Positions 45,156-54,357 of a stretch of DNA of 64,000 nt are shown here, in pieces. Location: the NCBI RefSeq assembly GCF_024662215.1, contig NZ_CP096115.1:1860001-1924000 (forward strand). The letters run 5' to 3'. Origin of the DNA: Methanoplanus endosymbiosus. GTDB taxonomy: Archaea > Halobacteriota > Methanomicrobia > Methanomicrobiales > Methanomicrobiaceae. The stretch's first letter is position 1, and every line of letters starts with the position of its first letter. The notes beneath the pieces are model-generated. The model saw only the letters and a list, made by a program, of their open reading frames with translations, did not search any database and was not told the origin of the DNA. Both the position numbers and the translations under genes were made by a program.

Positions 45156-45204
45156 CTTTGTGTTGGGCGGGAGAGTATATCTCCCGTTTCTCCGGTACAC
45201 AAAG
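45156..45204. repeat. Nested hairpin between the antiporter and Cache lipoprotein genes
   Basis: Outer stem CTTTGTGT (45156-45163) with ACACAAAG (45197-45204); inner stem CGGGAGA (45168-45174) with TCTCCCG (45180-45186), loop GTATA. It may terminate the antiporter transcript or form a leader structure for the lipoprotein gene, both on the minus strand. Confidence 0.5.
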
Positions 45205-45260
45205 ACCCGTTTCCGGTTCAGATTAATTTTTCCGGAATCAATAACTCTATTTTATGCAGA

Positions 45261-47051
45261 TTATCTTTTTTGTGCGACGATAATAAGGAATTCCCCGTCT
45301 GCAAGACGGGAATCACTTCCGGGTACGGCAAGAGTTCCGTCACTGTTCACTCTCATGAAGGGTTTTGTCCCTTCAGGTGTTCCGCCATATTCTGGCTGTT
45401 CTCTGCTGTCAATGGCCCTGAAACTATATCCGTTCTCAAGCATCTCCAGCAGTTCATCCTCCATGCGACCAAAAAGGCCGTACGGAGTTTTCGCCAGTAT
45501 GTCAATTTTTCCTCCAAAAACCCTTCTGTCCTGCATATCCCGTGCCGTTCCGAATATGATCATATTTTCCGGTCCGACAGAGTCGATAAACGCGTCCTCC
45601 GCTGATCCGATGCTGTCTTTATTTGAAGAAGCTATCAGGAGCCACGCAATTTTCATTTTAAAAAAATGTGCATCGTCCAGAATTTCTTCATCCCCCAGAT
45701 CAACCAGAGAACCTGTATAGGATTCAAACGGTATCTTTCCGGAATCCGCAACACTCTGAAGTCTCTTACTGCCCGGTGCCAGTACCATAACCGTTGCTCC
45801 TGCTGTATGCAGGGCTGATGCCAGGTCGAGAGCCCAGCGCTGTTCCCCATAGATGGCAATTCCAACGGGTTCGGGGTCTGCAATCTTCAGCACACGGGAG
45901 AGGACAGGTGTTCCCAGTCCGTAGATAACTACTGTGGACAGTATCACAATGAAAACAACGGGGACCATTTCGGGGAAATTAACCCCCACTTCGTTTAAAT
46001 TAAGTGCGAATAATGAAGCAGTAGCCGCAGCTACAATACCCCGCGGGTGCAGAGCCCCGATAAATATCCGCTGTGCACGGCTGTAACCCAGACCATGAGT
46101 GGCCAGGAAGGCTACCAGCGGCCGGGCAATGAATACATATACCACTACCAGAGCCAGAGCGGGTAACAGATACTCTCCCATGGCAGAGAGATCAACCATT
46201 GCAGCCAGCATGATGAACAGAATGCCGATGATAAGCGGTTCAAGTGTTTCAGTCAGAACCCGTATGCTGCCAAACGGTGTCAGGGGCTGGTTTGCTATGA
46301 CAAAACCCATGGTTAACGCGGCGAAGAGACCTGCCTCTGAAAATATCAGTTCCCCTACGGTGATAACCACTATCCCCAGCATCAAAGCAATGAGGCCGCT
46401 GAGTCCTTTGGGTATATTGCGTGTACGATCCGCGTAAGTGTAGAAAAGAGCTGCCACAATACCAAGAATCACGCCCACTGCCATGGTCAGAAATATATCC
46501 AGGAACGGGTTCGGGTTCTCAGCAGTAATAAAGCTGATCGCGGCCACCGCAAGAGCAGCACCAATCGGGTCAATAATAATGCCTTCCCATTGCAGAACCG
46601 TGCCTACCGGTTCCTTTGGGCGGGCAAAGCTGAGGATTGGCCCAACCACGGTGGGACCGGATACTACCAGCAGGGCAGAGAGGAGAAATGCCAGCGGGAA
46701 AGGGACATTAAGAAGTAAGAGTGCGGCCGCAGTACCGATGGCCAGTGTCAAAACCGCCCCGGAAGTTACCAGCCGCCAGACAGAACGGCTCACACCGGAC
46801 TGCAGGTTATTCAGACGAAGTTCCAGTCCGCCCTTTAACAGTAAAATTCCAACACCAATTGTCACCAGTGGAAATAAGGCATCTCCAAAGATTTCCTGTG
46901 GATGTACCAGCCCCAGTACCGGGCCGGCAATCATACCGGCCGGCAGAAGAAGGAGGATTCCCGGAATTCTGAAGATCTTTGCCAGCCACTGCATTGAGAT
47001 GCCAAGACCGATGATCAGGCCCAGGCCAATATAAATAAATTCACTGCTCAT
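45261..47051 (-). CDS. CPA1-type Na+(K+)/H+ antiporter with C-terminal TrkA-N-like domain
   Basis: 596 aa. Twelve or so membrane helices fill residues 1-390 (SGPTVVGPILSFARP carries the TP-type motif of CPA1; EAGLFAALTMGFVIANQ). The C-terminal part (about 395-596) is a Rossmann-type regulatory domain (VGIAIYGEQRWALDLASALHTAGATVMVLAPG). Such proteins exchange sodium or potassium for protons across the membrane and help set internal pH and sodium gradients, important for methanogenesis. The start is ATG at 47051. A nested hairpin follows the stop. Confidence 0.9.
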   Translation of the reverse strand: MSSEFIYIGLGLIIGLGISMQWLAKIFRIPGILLLLPAGMIAGPVLGLVHPQEIFGDALFPLVTIGVGILLLKGGLELRLNNLQSGVSRSVWRLVTSGAVLTLAIGTAAALLLLNVPFPLAFLLSALLVVSGPTVVGPILSFARPKEPVGTVLQWEGIIIDPIGAALAVAAISFITAENPNPFLDIFLTMAVGVILGIVAALFYTYADRTRNIPKGLSGLIALMLGIVVITVGELIFSEAGLFAALTMGFVIANQPLTPFGSIRVLTETLEPLIIGILFIMLAAMVDLSAMGEYLLPALALVVVYVFIARPLVAFLATHGLGYSRAQRIFIGALHPRGIVAAATASLFALNLNEVGVNFPEMVPVVFIVILSTVVIYGLGTPVLSRVLKIADPEPVGIAIYGEQRWALDLASALHTAGATVMVLAPGSKRLQSVADSGKIPFESYTGSLVDLGDEEILDDAHFFKMKIAWLLIASSNKDSIGSAEDAFIDSVGPENMIIFGTARDMQDRRVFGGKIDILAKTPYGLFGRMEDELLEMLENGYSFRAIDSREQPEYGGTPEGTKPFMRVNSDGTLAVPGSDSRLADGEFLIIVAQKR

Positions 47052-47321
47052 TCAAATCATCACTGTCCGTCATGCACCTGCCTGCTTTTATCTCTCATAC
47101 AAATATTATCTTCTCTCCGGTTCCTGTTTTCTTTAACAATTTATATCTTTCATTTGATATTTGATCCGTTATTGTGTTATCTTAATTTAGGTATTATGTG
47201 ACATTCTATGAGGAAGCAATTCTGCCTTATTTTGATTAGATTTTATAATATGGGTAGAAAATGCTGAGTCCAGAGCTTAACTAAGATTTCATGTTGGTTA
47301 ATATTTCGTTATATCACTTTC

Positions 47322-47380
47322 TTCCCTGCTGTCCCGGCATTGCGCAGGGCCGCGACCGAAAGGCTCACAGTGGGTCTTTG
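47322..47380 (+). ncRNA. G+C-rich, stem-forming segment, possible structured RNA or leader
   Basis: A G+C-rich patch in an otherwise A+T-rich gap. CCCTGC (47324-47329) pairs with GCAGGG (47344-47349). GACC (47354-47357) could pair with GGTC (47373-47376), or CC-GAAA-GG (47356-47363) could form a small tetraloop. It ends about 64 bp before the MFS transporter ATG (47444) and might be a leader element. Only by-eye pairing supports it. Confidence 0.3.
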
Positions 47381-47443
47381 TCAGAATTAATACCAAACGA
47401 TTTCATAAGGTTTAACATTACATAGAAATTACTCTTTATATTG

Positions 47444-48916
47444 ATGGGAATTTTGCCTGGTAATAACAATAAGAATCCTTCAGGGGATTTCAGACAGAAA
47501 ATAATGCTCGCTACGGTCTGCTTCTCGATGCTTATGATATCGCTTAACAGCACAATCGTGTGCGTTGCCCTCCCTACGATTGCCGAATCGTATCATGTTT
47601 TTGCAGACGATGCCTCATGGGTGGTTCTCGCATATCTGCTGAGCCTTACAGGGACTCTTATCATATTCGGGCGGCTGGCGGACGTAAGCTCTCCAAAGCG
47701 GATATTTATAACCGGACTTGGAATCTTCGGGTTCTTTTCATTTATGTCCGCTTTTATGCCGAATCTGGAGCTGTTAGTCGCAGTCAGGTTCTGTCAGGGA
47801 ATCGGTGCAGCAATGCTTGTTTCTGTCGGCGGAATTATTGTCAACAGATTTTTACCTCAGGAATCAGCCGGGAAGAATCTTGGACTGATGACATGCGCAA
47901 TAGCTGTCGGTTATGTGGTCGGTCCGCCACTTGGGGGATTTATCAGCAATTTTCTCTCATGGAACTGGGTTTTTTTAATCAGCGTTCCTTTGGCAGTAAT
48001 TATACTGCTCATTGCCTCATTCATAATTCCGGAAATAAAAAAACAAAAAGAAGAAGGACTGCCAATCGATCTTCCTGCTTCGGCCCTTTTTTTTGCCGGC
48101 ATGATATTATCGGTTGTCCTTCTGTCATATGCTGATCATCTAATCAGAACCCCGCTCCTCATGGTGCTGATACTTGCCATTGCAGCAGCATGCTGGGTAA
48201 TATTTATCCGGAGGGAGAAAAGATCAAACTGTCCTCTTCTTCCCCTGCACCTTCTTGGCTCATCCGGGTTTGCACTTGCAATCCTGGTGTGCCTCGGAAA
48301 CGCCCAGATGGATGCAGGTTCGGTATATCTCTATCCGTTTTACCTTGAAATAGGAAAGGATCTTTCTGCATGGACCTCGGGACTTTTAATTTTGATCTTT
48401 GCAGCCGGCATGGGCATATTCGGATTTTTATACGGGAAAATTTCCGGTAAAAAAAGTTCGGAGCAGATCAGTATCATAGCTTCTGTGATCCTTTTGTTCT
48501 CATTTGCAGGTGCATTGATAAGTATGTTTTCTCCCGGCCTTTTTATGATTGCAGTCGCTCTGTTTCTCGGCGGTTCGGCAATCGGAATGCTTACAACCGC
48601 TAACAACCACATCATCACCGCAAAAACTCCGCCTGAATCACAGGGAGTTGTATGGAGTATGATAATGACGATAAGCGGTCTTGGCTCTGTCACGGGGATT
48701 GCGGTATTCGGCCTTCTGTTCAGCATATTTGTGGGTGATACACAAAAAACATCAGAGCTCACACAGGAGATTAATCCTGGTGGATTTGGTGTACTTTTTG
48801 TATACGGAATGATCGTCTCGATCCTGCTGATAATAGCAAACTACATTCTGGCAGGAGAGAAAAAAGATAAAAATGAAGGTAAAAATGAATTTGTGAAAGA
48901 AGAGATCAATACCTGA
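47444..48916 (+). CDS. MFS transporter, DHA2 (14-helix) drug/metabolite exporter type
   Basis: 490 aa from the ATG at 47444; a TTG three bases upstream is in frame. About 14 membrane helices. The helix-1 motif LNSTIVCVALPTIAESY and the loop motif (FGRLADVSSPKRIFITG) place it in the DHA2 drug/proton antiporter group; CQGIGAAMLVSVGGIIVNRF follows. It should export a hydrophobic or peptide-like compound using the proton or sodium gradient. It converges, 39 bp apart, on an ATP-grasp/methyltransferase gene, a pairing typical of small peptide natural products with their exporter. Confidence 0.9.
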   Translation: MGILPGNNNKNPSGDFRQKIMLATVCFSMLMISLNSTIVCVALPTIAESYHVFADDASWVVLAYLLSLTGTLIIFGRLADVSSPKRIFITGLGIFGFFSFMSAFMPNLELLVAVRFCQGIGAAMLVSVGGIIVNRFLPQESAGKNLGLMTCAIAVGYVVGPPLGGFISNFLSWNWVFLISVPLAVIILLIASFIIPEIKKQKEEGLPIDLPASALFFAGMILSVVLLSYADHLIRTPLLMVLILAIAAACWVIFIRREKRSNCPLLPLHLLGSSGFALAILVCLGNAQMDAGSVYLYPFYLEIGKDLSAWTSGLLILIFAAGMGIFGFLYGKISGKKSSEQISIIASVILLFSFAGALISMFSPGLFMIAVALFLGGSAIGMLTTANNHIITAKTPPESQGVVWSMIMTISGLGSVTGIAVFGLLFSIFVGDTQKTSELTQEINPGGFGVLFVYGMIVSILLIIANYILAGEKKDKNEGKNEFVKEEINT

Positions 48917-48955
48917 ATTCTGGAGATCTCATTATAATAAATCCTTTTCTGGCCG

Positions 48956-50866
48956 TTACGGTTTAATGCCTGATATGAACATTCTCTCAGAGTCTTCAGA
49001 AATATCCCCACCTTTTTCATCGATTATAGATATGTCCCCAAGTCCGCCTGCAATCATCATAATCCTGTACACTGAAGAGTAGGCACCGGCGGACTGCTCA
49101 CCGGGAAGACTGCTGCCCTCTCCCTGAGATACCGGAGCTTCAACAACCAGTTTTCCTCCCGATCTCAGGAAGGTTATGTACCTGCGAAGTGTGAGCGGAT
49201 CGCGTTTTTCATTGAACGGACCCGGTCCTGTCAATATAATGTCGAAGCGGCTTTCGAAGTCCATTTCATTCAGATCCAGGTTCAGGAACTCTCCGGGAAT
49301 ATTGTCGGCCTTAAACTTCTCCCTGGCTGTTCTGACGCTTTCAGCATTATTGTCTATTCCGGTAATCTTCAGCCCCTTTCCCGCGAGAACCCTGATCATT
49401 TCCCAGTCATTGCAGGGGCAATAGAGAAATTCCTCGCCGTCTTTGAGATTTAAATGAGTGAATATCAATTCTGCATCAGATCTGCACTCTTCCTGCTCTC
49501 TCACGATGCCGGATTTAAGGCTCTCTCTGAATACACTGTCTATGCCGGAATTTTCATCCGCCTTTTCATCGAGTTCATAAAGCCGGTCCTGTGCAAGATC
49601 TTCAAGATCAGATATTGTCCTGTAATCCGTAAGCAAAACATCTTCTACCGGGTGCTTGAGGAATATAAGCCCCGGAGCCGTCTGAAGATCAATGGTATCT
49701 TCAAGATTCCCCGACTCTATCAGATGGATCAGATTTCCGCTGTGCACACTGGGAAGTTCGCACAGCAGATCAAGAAGTGGGATCTCCTTCAGCTGCCCGC
49801 TCCTGCCTGATCTTAATACTTTCATCATCAGGTGATTTTTAATTGTATATTTATTTTCAATCTCCCCCATGAATTTTTCAGGATTCACGTAAGAATCAAT
49901 TGCAAGGTCCACCTGGTTCTGTCCGATGCACTCATCCATCAAATCGGGCGGCAGTGAACCCCCCATTACCCTTAAATTTGTTTCTATCAGTCTGGGGCCT
50001 GATTCGGTCATCATTATCTCCGTGTGTGTGGGTCCGCGTGTTACTTCAAGGGCTTCGAGAGTGCTGAGAGTATATGATATTATCTCATAAAGGGGATCTC
50101 CGGGTTCAGGGTACGGCAGGAGCCTTGCATAGTCATATATCTGCGAGATTCCGGGGAGGTAGATCTTTTTATATACCCAGAAATCGGTCAGGAGATGTCT
50201 TCCGTTGTAGCTTACGGTATTGACAATATATTCCGTGCCTTTAAGATACTCCTCCGCAAGCACAGTGTTGTTTTTATTCCCAAACAGATCGCTGGTTCCC
50301 GCCAGGTTATTCCATGCCGTTTGCAATTCCTCTTCATTCCTGCATATATGAACTCCTACAGTTGCTGCACCTTTGTTCGGTTTTATGACGATAGGCCATT
50401 TGCCAAGTTTTTCTGCCCATTTCAGGAGGTCGTCTTCAGATTCGGCTTCATGATATGCCATAGTGGGCACACCTGCCTCGGTCAGGGCCTTTTGCATCAG
50501 AAATTTATCCTTTCTTGCAGCACGTTTATTCCTGCCGTTTCCGGGCAGATTCAGCAATTCGGCAAGTGCTTCGGCAAATTCAACTCCGGAATCCGCTGCG
50601 GGGATAACTGCAGTAATATTACGGCCTTTCAGCTTCTCTGCAATCTCTTCCGGGTTGTTATCGCTGACCAGCCACTCTGAAAAGATATCTCCCAGTTTGT
50701 TCTTTGTCTCTTCCATCTCCAAGCGGAATACAGGTGACATATCAGGGGTGCTTACCACATGGATGATGTCGTAACCGCGATTGAAAAGTTTCACCGGAAA
50801 GAATTTTCCCGTGGAAAAAGCATCAATGATTACGACTGCAGGTTTTTGTTTGTCTGTCATGGTCAT
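48956..50866 (-). CDS. ATP-grasp ligase fused to a SAM methyltransferase-like domain
   Basis: 636 aa. The N-terminal about 420 residues are an ATP-grasp enzyme of the carbamoyl-phosphate-synthase/L-amino-acid-ligase type: PIVIKPNKGAATVGVHICRN (nucleotide loop) and the metal-binding ETNLRVMGG, preceded by a Rossmann pre-ATP-grasp part (AVIPAADSGVEFAEALAE). The C-terminal about 200 residues look like a class I methyltransferase (ITGIDNNAESVRTAREKF), although its motif I (FLYCPCNDWEMIRVLAGKG) lacks the usual DxGxG and may be degenerate. A dipeptide or amide ligase with attached methylation is the simplest reading. The neighbouring exporter supports a secreted product. The start is the ATG at 50866 (MTMTDKQKPAVVIIDAFS). 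Confidence 0.85.
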   Translation of the reverse strand: MTMTDKQKPAVVIIDAFSTGKFFPVKLFNRGYDIIHVVSTPDMSPVFRLEMEETKNKLGDIFSEWLVSDNNPEEIAEKLKGRNITAVIPAADSGVEFAEALAELLNLPGNGRNKRAARKDKFLMQKALTEAGVPTMAYHEAESEDDLLKWAEKLGKWPIVIKPNKGAATVGVHICRNEEELQTAWNNLAGTSDLFGNKNNTVLAEEYLKGTEYIVNTVSYNGRHLLTDFWVYKKIYLPGISQIYDYARLLPYPEPGDPLYEIISYTLSTLEALEVTRGPTHTEIMMTESGPRLIETNLRVMGGSLPPDLMDECIGQNQVDLAIDSYVNPEKFMGEIENKYTIKNHLMMKVLRSGRSGQLKEIPLLDLLCELPSVHSGNLIHLIESGNLEDTIDLQTAPGLIFLKHPVEDVLLTDYRTISDLEDLAQDRLYELDEKADENSGIDSVFRESLKSGIVREQEECRSDAELIFTHLNLKDGEEFLYCPCNDWEMIRVLAGKGLKITGIDNNAESVRTAREKFKADNIPGEFLNLDLNEMDFESRFDIILTGPGPFNEKRDPLTLRRYITFLRSGGKLVVEAPVSQGEGSSLPGEQSAGAYSSVYRIMMIAGGLGDISIIDEKGGDISEDSERMFISGIKP

Positions 50867-51048
50867 ATTCTCTAATTTTTAGTTTGTTCTGTTTTTAATT
50901 ATAATATTGTGGTCTGGCGATTAAAAACGGATTTTCAATTTGAAATTACAAAGATAACCGGATTTAGTCAGATTGAAGAGATCTGTCGCCTGTCAGTTGA
51001 AAATAGTCTATGAAAAAGTCCGGTTCCACGTTCAGATGGTAAAAAAAT

Positions 51049-51396
51049 TTATTTTATAAAATCTGAAAGTGCTTCATTATCCGAGTCGTAAAAATCAAAA
51101 ATATTGTTAAATCCGGATACAACGAATACATCCATGACAAAAGGTTTTAATCCGGATAATTTTATGTCTCCTCCTGATAGCTTTACTTTTTTCGATGCCA
51201 AAAGCATTACTCTAAGCCCCGAGCTGCTGATATAATCCACTTCATTCATATTGATTATAATCTTCTCAGAACCTGATTCTATGGCCTCTTTCAGATATTC
51301 ATCGAGAATACCGGAGTTTTGTGCATCTATCCTGCCTTTGACCATAATAATTTCAGCTGGTTCCGATTTTTTCCGGTTAATTTCCATGATATTCAT
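51049..51396 (-). CDS. STAS-domain anti-sigma-factor-antagonist-like protein
   Basis: 115 aa, a single STAS domain. The phosphorylation-site region is YISSSGLRVMLLASKKV, matching SpoIIAA-like proteins, and the glycine-rich end (VSGFNNIFDFYDSD) is complete. In bacteria these bind anti-sigma kinases. Archaea have no sigma factors, so the partner is likely another signalling or transport protein. Start ATG at 51396 or three codons later. No kinase or phosphatase gene is adjacent in this window. Confidence 0.85.
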   Translation of the reverse strand: MNIMEINRKKSEPAEIIMVKGRIDAQNSGILDEYLKEAIESGSEKIIINMNEVDYISSSGLRVMLLASKKVKLSGGDIKLSGLKPFVMDVFVVSGFNNIFDFYDSDNEALSDFIK

Positions 51397-51488
51397 TTTC
51401 TAATCGGAACAGATAATATCTTCCTGTTTTTTCAGTTATGCGAAAGGAATCATCATCTATTTATCATGTTTATGCAATTGTAATAATA

Positions 51489-53018
51489 ATGGCAGAACGG
51501 CAAATCTGGAGTTCACGAACGACATTTATTCTGGCATCAGTAGGCAGTGCTATCGGATTGGGAAATCTGTGGAGATTTCCTTATGTCGTTTACGCGAATG
51601 GTGGGGGGGCTTTTCTCATTCCTTACCTGATCGCACTTCTCACTATAGGGATTCCTCTTCTTATTCTAGAGATGGGAATCGGCTACAGGACTCGATCCGG
51701 TGCTCCCCGTGCCTTCAGCAGGCTACTTGGCAGGAAGTATAACCTGTTCGGATGGATGATGGTTCTGGTCGCATTTTTAGTTGTTACATATTACGGAGTG
51801 ATCGTCGCCTGGTGCCTTGATTATACTGTTTTCTCTCTCAATCTTTCATGGGGTTCCGATCCACCGGCTTTCTTTTATGATTCCTTTCTAAACGTTTCGG
51901 ATGCTGTTGATGGGATCGGCAGTATCAACATTGTTGTTTTAGGTGGAGCGATCGTTGCATGGCTCTGGATTTACACATCCGTATTCAGGGGTGTCAAATC
52001 ATTAGAGAAGATGCTCTGGATCACTGTGGTTCTGCCCTGGATTCTTATCATTGTTTTCGTGGTCCGCGGCATCACGCTTCCGGGTGCGATGGACGGGCTT
52101 GCCTTTTACCTTACGCCCGATTTCCAGGCACTTCTGAATCCGGATGTCTGGGTTGCGGCATACGGCCAGATCTTTTATTCACTCTCACTTGCATTTGGGA
52201 TAATCATCGCATATTCACGTCTTATCGGTGAAAAGCAGGATCTCGTGAAGAACGGAGTCATCATCGCCCTGGCTAATTGTTTCACCTCGATCTTTGCCGG
52301 GCTTGCGGTATTTTCCACTCTTGGATATCTTGCACATACCAGTGGTGTTGGAGTAACTGAAGTCGTGAGAGGAGGAATTGAACTGGCCTTCATCACTTAC
52401 CCGTCCGTTATAAATGCCCTTCCTATTATGCCCGAACTATTTGGCGTTCTTTTCTTCCTGATGCTTGTAAATCTTGGTATAAGCTCGTCTTTTTCCATAG
52501 TTGAGAGTCTGAATGCCGGAATTCTGGATTACATAAAAAAGCCGGAATGGCTGGTAACAGGTGTGATCTGTATAGCTGCGTTTATAGTAGGCCTCATTTA
52601 TATGACGAATGGGGGTCTGTATATGATTGACCTTGTAGACCACTATCTGATGGCTTACATCCTGCCGTTTATCGGGCTTTTAGAGGTGGTATTCATAGGA
52701 TATCTCTATGGTGCCCCAAAAATGAGGACCTTTATCAACAGGTACTCAGATCTTCATCTGGGCAGGTGGTGGGATTACTGCATTTGTTTTGTCGTGCCCG
52801 GTTTTCTGATCTTCGCTCTTTGTCTTAACTTCTATGAAGGTATATTCCAGCCTTATGGAGGTTATGAAATGCTTGACAATATAATCGTATACCTGCTTAT
52901 CGGCGTGATTTTTATTCTTGCAATATTCATGTCCAGGCTTATCCGTAATAGTGATGATGATGATTATGATGATGATGCGGACTCCTACCTGCCGGGAGAT
53001 ATGGATTCAGATATTTGA
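51489..53018 (+). CDS. Neurotransmitter:sodium-symporter (NSS/SNF) family transporter
   Basis: 509 aa from the ATG at 51489 (MAERQIWSSRTTFILASVGS). Upstream in-frame residues to 51438 are not family-like. The first membrane segment carries the LeuT/NSS signature ASVGSAIGLGNLWRFPYVVYANGGGAFLIPYL, which builds the sodium and substrate sites. About 11-12 helices. The C-terminus is a very acidic tail (DDDDYDDDADSYLPGDMDSD). It probably carries an amino acid with sodium into the cell; the substrate is unknown. Methanogens often use such carriers for compatible solutes or amino acids. Confidence 0.93.
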   Translation: MAERQIWSSRTTFILASVGSAIGLGNLWRFPYVVYANGGGAFLIPYLIALLTIGIPLLILEMGIGYRTRSGAPRAFSRLLGRKYNLFGWMMVLVAFLVVTYYGVIVAWCLDYTVFSLNLSWGSDPPAFFYDSFLNVSDAVDGIGSINIVVLGGAIVAWLWIYTSVFRGVKSLEKMLWITVVLPWILIIVFVVRGITLPGAMDGLAFYLTPDFQALLNPDVWVAAYGQIFYSLSLAFGIIIAYSRLIGEKQDLVKNGVIIALANCFTSIFAGLAVFSTLGYLAHTSGVGVTEVVRGGIELAFITYPSVINALPIMPELFGVLFFLMLVNLGISSSFSIVESLNAGILDYIKKPEWLVTGVICIAAFIVGLIYMTNGGLYMIDLVDHYLMAYILPFIGLLEVVFIGYLYGAPKMRTFINRYSDLHLGRWWDYCICFVVPGFLIFALCLNFYEGIFQPYGGYEMLDNIIVYLLIGVIFILAIFMSRLIRNSDDDDYDDDADSYLPGDMDSDI

Positions 53019-53146
53019 GGGATGGTTTTCTCATGGGAAAGAGTGAAATGCCGGAGTTCATAAGCAATTGCCTGCGGAGAATTAGGTTGTGTCCTAAGAT
53101 AGCATACCTTATTGTGTGATGAATGACATATATTTATGTGATACAT

Positions 53147-54112
53147 ATGGCTCGCCCACGTGGAAAAATAGATGTTGTCTGCCAAAATCCTGAGTGTCAA
53201 TATTATCTCAAAGAGGAAGGAAAGGATATAATCAAACGAGGAAAAGATGCCAGAACTTCTCATCAACGATATTACTGCAAACACTGTACAAAATTTTTCA
53301 TGGAAACTAAAGGTACTCCCCTATTCTACAAACACCTATCTGAAAAAGAAATTATAACCATTTGCAAGCATTTTGTGGAGAAAAATGGAATAAGAAGCAT
53401 CGAAAGATTAACGGGTCACCACCGCGATACAATTGGACGGTTGCTTACTGATGTAGCTGAGCATGCAGCAAAGATGAATGATATACTCATTGAAGAACTT
53501 GATCTAAGCCCTATAGAATGCGATGAGTTCTGGAGTTTCATTAAAAAAAAACAAAAAAATGTTGTCAAAGAAAGCTCAGAACCAGATTTCGTTGGCGATG
53601 CATGGACATACACAGCAATAAAACGAAAATCCTATTTTATAATTTCTTTTGCAGTTGGAAAACATAAACAAGCAACCTGTAATGTCATGATGAATGACCT
53701 TTATGAAAGAATTAAGCTCCCTGATCCACAATCAAAACTTGAAATTTATACTGATGGGAATGACCAATATCTGACAAGTTTAAATGCTCTTTACGCTAAT
53801 CCCTGCGTTAACTATGGTCAGTTAATAAAAGTCCGGAAAAAGGGGAGAGTTGAAGAAAAATACAAAATTGCAGTTATTGGTGAGCCGCCGTTATCCAAAA
53901 TTGAAACTACTGATGTTGAAAATTCTAATGGAATCCTTCGTGAAAGAGTTGGCCGTTTGGTGAGAAAAGCGAAGACATTCTCAAAGTTAAAACCAAAATT
54001 AGAATCAGCATTAGATATTTTTCAATTTTATTGGAATTTTATGAATGAATTCAAGAAAAAATCTACACCAGGAATGATTGAAGGTATAATAGGACTTACG
54101 CGAAACGATTAA
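53147..54112 (+). CDS. IS1-like DDE transposase
   Basis: 321 aa from the ATG at 53147 (MARPRGKIDVVCQNPEC); an upstream ATG at 53123 is possible. An N-terminal zinc ribbon (CQNPEC, then YYCKHC) and a helix-turn-helix region (GIRSIERLTGHHRDTIGRLL) precede the catalytic core. The core acids are D in ECDEFWSF, D in YTDGNDQY and E in VENSNGILRERV, as in IS1-type enzymes of archaea. The C-terminus (TPGMIEGIIGLTRND) enters an inverted repeat at 54089. It marks the left edge of an A+T-rich region that continues with the BREX-like operon. The left end of the element could not be defined, so functionality is uncertain. Confidence 0.82.
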   Translation: MARPRGKIDVVCQNPECQYYLKEEGKDIIKRGKDARTSHQRYYCKHCTKFFMETKGTPLFYKHLSEKEIITICKHFVEKNGIRSIERLTGHHRDTIGRLLTDVAEHAAKMNDILIEELDLSPIECDEFWSFIKKKQKNVVKESSEPDFVGDAWTYTAIKRKSYFIISFAVGKHKQATCNVMMNDLYERIKLPDPQSKLEIYTDGNDQYLTSLNALYANPCVNYGQLIKVRKKGRVEEKYKIAVIGEPPLSKIETTDVENSNGILRERVGRLVRKAKTFSKLKPKLESALDIFQFYWNFMNEFKKKSTPGMIEGIIGLTRND

Positions 54113-54203
54113 TTTGTAAACTCAATGAGCCTAACAATAAACCAAAATAATCATTTGCAGTTTCCAAACATTTAAGTCAAGTTTTGTACTGCGTAAGTCC
54201 TAT
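54089..54203 (+). mobile_element. 115-bp inverted-repeat element, possible MITE
   Basis: Perfect 13-bp ends: ATAGGACTTACGC at 54089-54101 and its complement at 54191-54203. ATA is found directly outside both ends, a possible short target duplication. The interior has no gene. It overlaps the last codons and stop of the IS1-like transposase, so it either inserted there or belongs to that element's right end. Confidence 0.5.
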
Positions 54204-54357
54204 ATAATTGATAGAAAGATTACATGGCCAGTATTTTTACATTCAATAATTAAGTATGTTAATTGGTGCCACTGCCGAAAATTTAAGCACATAGATCTAA
54301 AGTGGGCTTGAAATTGAATAATGATGGCATATTTCCCACTATTTATAATCTGATGAG

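Noticed and set aside
46483-47034. 183-codon plus-strand frame within the antiporter gene
   Set aside because: Antisense shadow of a conserved transporter.
53040-53110. GGTTGTGTCCTAAGATAG near 53083 as left end of the IS1-like element
   Set aside because: No convincing complementary right end was found; only a short, imperfect match near 54085 exists.
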